Assembly: GCA_013399895.1 (NCBI GenBank)
Contig: VXBA01001828.1
Span: 392,451-456,450 of the forward strand
DNA from: Serilophus lunatus
Lineage: Eukaryota; Chordata; Aves; Passeriformes; Eurylaimidae
Direction: 5' to 3'
Length of the DNA stretch: 64,000 bases
Shown here: one piece after another, positions 62,980-64,000 of the stretch
Layout: the number at the start of each line of letters is the position of its first letter
Numbering within the stretch: position 1 is the stretch's first letter
Position numbers and translations under genes: made by a program
The notes under the pieces: model-generated
Databases searched by the model: none
Told to the model about the DNA's origin: nothing
The model's input: only the letters and a program-made list of their open reading frames with translations

Positions 62980-63514
62980 TGATGCTCTGACTGGATGAAA
63001 TTGGCACTTGCCAGATGGCAGCATGCGGTTCTTCAGTACAAGTATCAATCCAAGCCCTGGCAGAAATTGGGAGGCTACAGTGCATGTACACCAAACAATC
63101 CCTGCAATGCCCAGTTCAAAAATTACCAGTGTTCTGCAGCATATGAATCCTGCCATTCCTGCTGTGGAACAATGGGAAATGGATTTTCTGATGTAGCACA
63201 CTTGGAAAAATGGCATACTATTTCAAGAACCTACTTGTCATACAATTCATGGCCAGTCCAAAAGTCAGATGAGAGACAATACCTAACAATTGATTATCAG
63301 TGCCTAAATGCCAATACAGCTCCACTAATGGCTGAAGCATCCAATATTGCAATTTAGAGCCTCATTATATAAACTATACCTTCATAACTGGCAATGCTAA
63401 AAGTTAGAGATATGCCTTTATGGACCCCTTGCAGGATAATGATAAACTGAAATTAGCTTTTACTTGGGAAGACTAAAAATATATATTTAATGGACACCTA
63501 CAGGGATACAAACC
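62980..63514 (+). pseudogene. ERVL-like pol, reverse transcriptase N-terminal half, broken
   Basis: From about 63205 the frame that ends at 63357 shows the retroviral reverse-transcriptase start: a YNS-WPVQKSD motif followed by LTIDYQCLNANTAPL, which corresponds to the conserved WPV(R/Q)K.DG...TVDYR.LN block. After a stop, a second frame (about 63430-63513) shows KLAFTWED and, after another stop, a GY-containing motif that corresponds to the conserved LPQGY block. Known: this domain makes DNA from viral RNA. The match is nearest to ERVL (class III) elements. Several stops and a missing palm segment show that it is dead. A CR1 insertion follows directly. Confidence 0.75.
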
Positions 63515-63760
63515 TCTCCTTTAACACTTCCAGGGATCTAACAGCCACAAATTCTCTGGCCAACCCACTGCAGTGACTCTCCAATCTCAGAGTAAAGAAT
63601 TTCATCCTAATATTCAAAACTACCCTGTTCAAGTTTAAAGTAATTCCCCATTGTCCCAACACTGCACACCTCTGGAAGAAGTCACTCTCTGGCTTTTTTT
63701 GTAGCTCTCTTTAGGTACTGGAGGGTGCTATGGAGGCTCTCTAGAGAATTTTCTTTCACA
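63515..63760 (-). mobile_element. CR1 fragment inserted in the ERVL-like pol
   Basis: The plus strand shows reversed CR1 3' blocks: 'AGTAAAGAATTTCATCCTAAT' (about 63591-63611), 'CCCCATTGTCCCAACACTGCA' (about 63647) and 'TTTAGGTACTGGAGGGTGCTAT' (about 63711). They match the same region of CR1 that is present at 14885-15235. Reverse-transcriptase coding sequence of the ERVL element lies on both sides, so the CR1 is the later arrival. Confidence 0.8.
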
Positions 63761-63769
63761 GGCAGTCTT

Positions 63770-64000
63770 ACTTCCTCAGAATATAGATGATACAGATATA
63801 GGTGATGTTCTACAACCAGAGGAACTTCCCCTGAAAAAGTGTGAAGTGACAGTGACAATATGGCATTATATAAAGCAGAAGTTGAATTTCCAACTGAAAA
63901 ATATCAGGGACAAAGTAGAGAAGTCAAGTTTTTGGGTACTTGGTGTATAGTGGGTGGTGCAGTGATTCCTCCAGAAACCTTGACAAAAAAAAAAAAAAAA
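63770..64000 (+). pseudogene. ERVL-like pol, reverse transcriptase second half, cut by the window end
   Basis: One open frame runs from about 63776 to the window end. At 63776-63790 it reads Gln-Asn-Ile-Asp-Asp, corresponding to the catalytic Y-x-D-D box with the Tyr replaced by Asn. About 43 codons later, in the same frame, VKFLGTW and IPPETL appear at the position of the conserved connection motif of ERVL reverse transcriptases. The spacing is right for this enzyme family. The window ends in 16 A (63985-64000), so the continuation cannot be seen. Confidence 0.7.

Overview
The window looks like a gene-free stretch of a bird genome. It is AT-rich single-copy DNA, full of A- and T-runs, broken up by copies of the CR1 non-LTR retrotransposon and by GC-rich solo LTRs of endogenous retroviruses. 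The CR1 copies carry an avian/reptilian-type reverse transcriptase reading frame, and the LTR ends (TGTRGTGGTTTAA... / ...TTAAACCACNACA) are of the kind common in birds. I found no open reading frame that I can tie to a host protein, and no rRNA, tRNA or CRISPR. Every coding stretch I can identify belongs to a dead or damaged retroelement. The assignment to birds, and to no finer level, is an inference from these repeats.

Layout. 1-11,140 is AT-rich unique sequence with one ancient MIR-like SINE remnant (about 1105-1312) and an unexplained 254-codon antisense ORF at 3622-4386. 11,145-11,514 is a probable LTR of unassigned family. 12,507-13,601 is a complete solo LTR (family A, minus strand) with a GATGG target-site duplication (TSD). 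14,885-15,235 is a CR1 3' fragment, followed directly by a complete solo LTR of family B (15,246-16,571, TSD GTGTC). 17,253-18,334 is a family C LTR (TSD GCCAT) that contains a 616-bp N gap. 20,731-21,315 is a family D LTR. 26,213-26,930 (family C, minus) and 26,932-27,908 (family A, plus, lacking its 5' end) abut at a single N. 28,477-30,610 is a fairly well preserved 5'-truncated CR1 on the minus strand.

35,270-36,075 is a worn LTR-like repeat. 36,081-38,052 is a nested structure: a family D LTR split by a family B LTR (near-perfect 5-bp TSD), with a 296-bp N gap that is probably false. 40,240-41,021 is an old CR1 fragment. 51,629-52,716 is a complete family A solo LTR (TSD TAGGA). 53,085-55,920 is a long but decayed CR1 covering both the endonuclease and reverse-transcriptase regions. 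From about 62,980 to the window end lies part of an ERVL-like pol gene (reverse transcriptase), broken by stops and by a CR1 insertion, and cut off by the window edge.

The repeated 5-bp TSDs suggest that most of the young LTRs belong to the ERVL (class III) group. They are solo LTRs, so their internal regions were probably lost by LTR-LTR recombination. The most useful observations are structural: the nested insertion, three TSD-validated solo LTRs plus one TSD-validated gapped LTR, two assembly gaps whose sizes can be questioned from the sequence, and a chimeric-looking LTR junction. I see no convincing new biological system.
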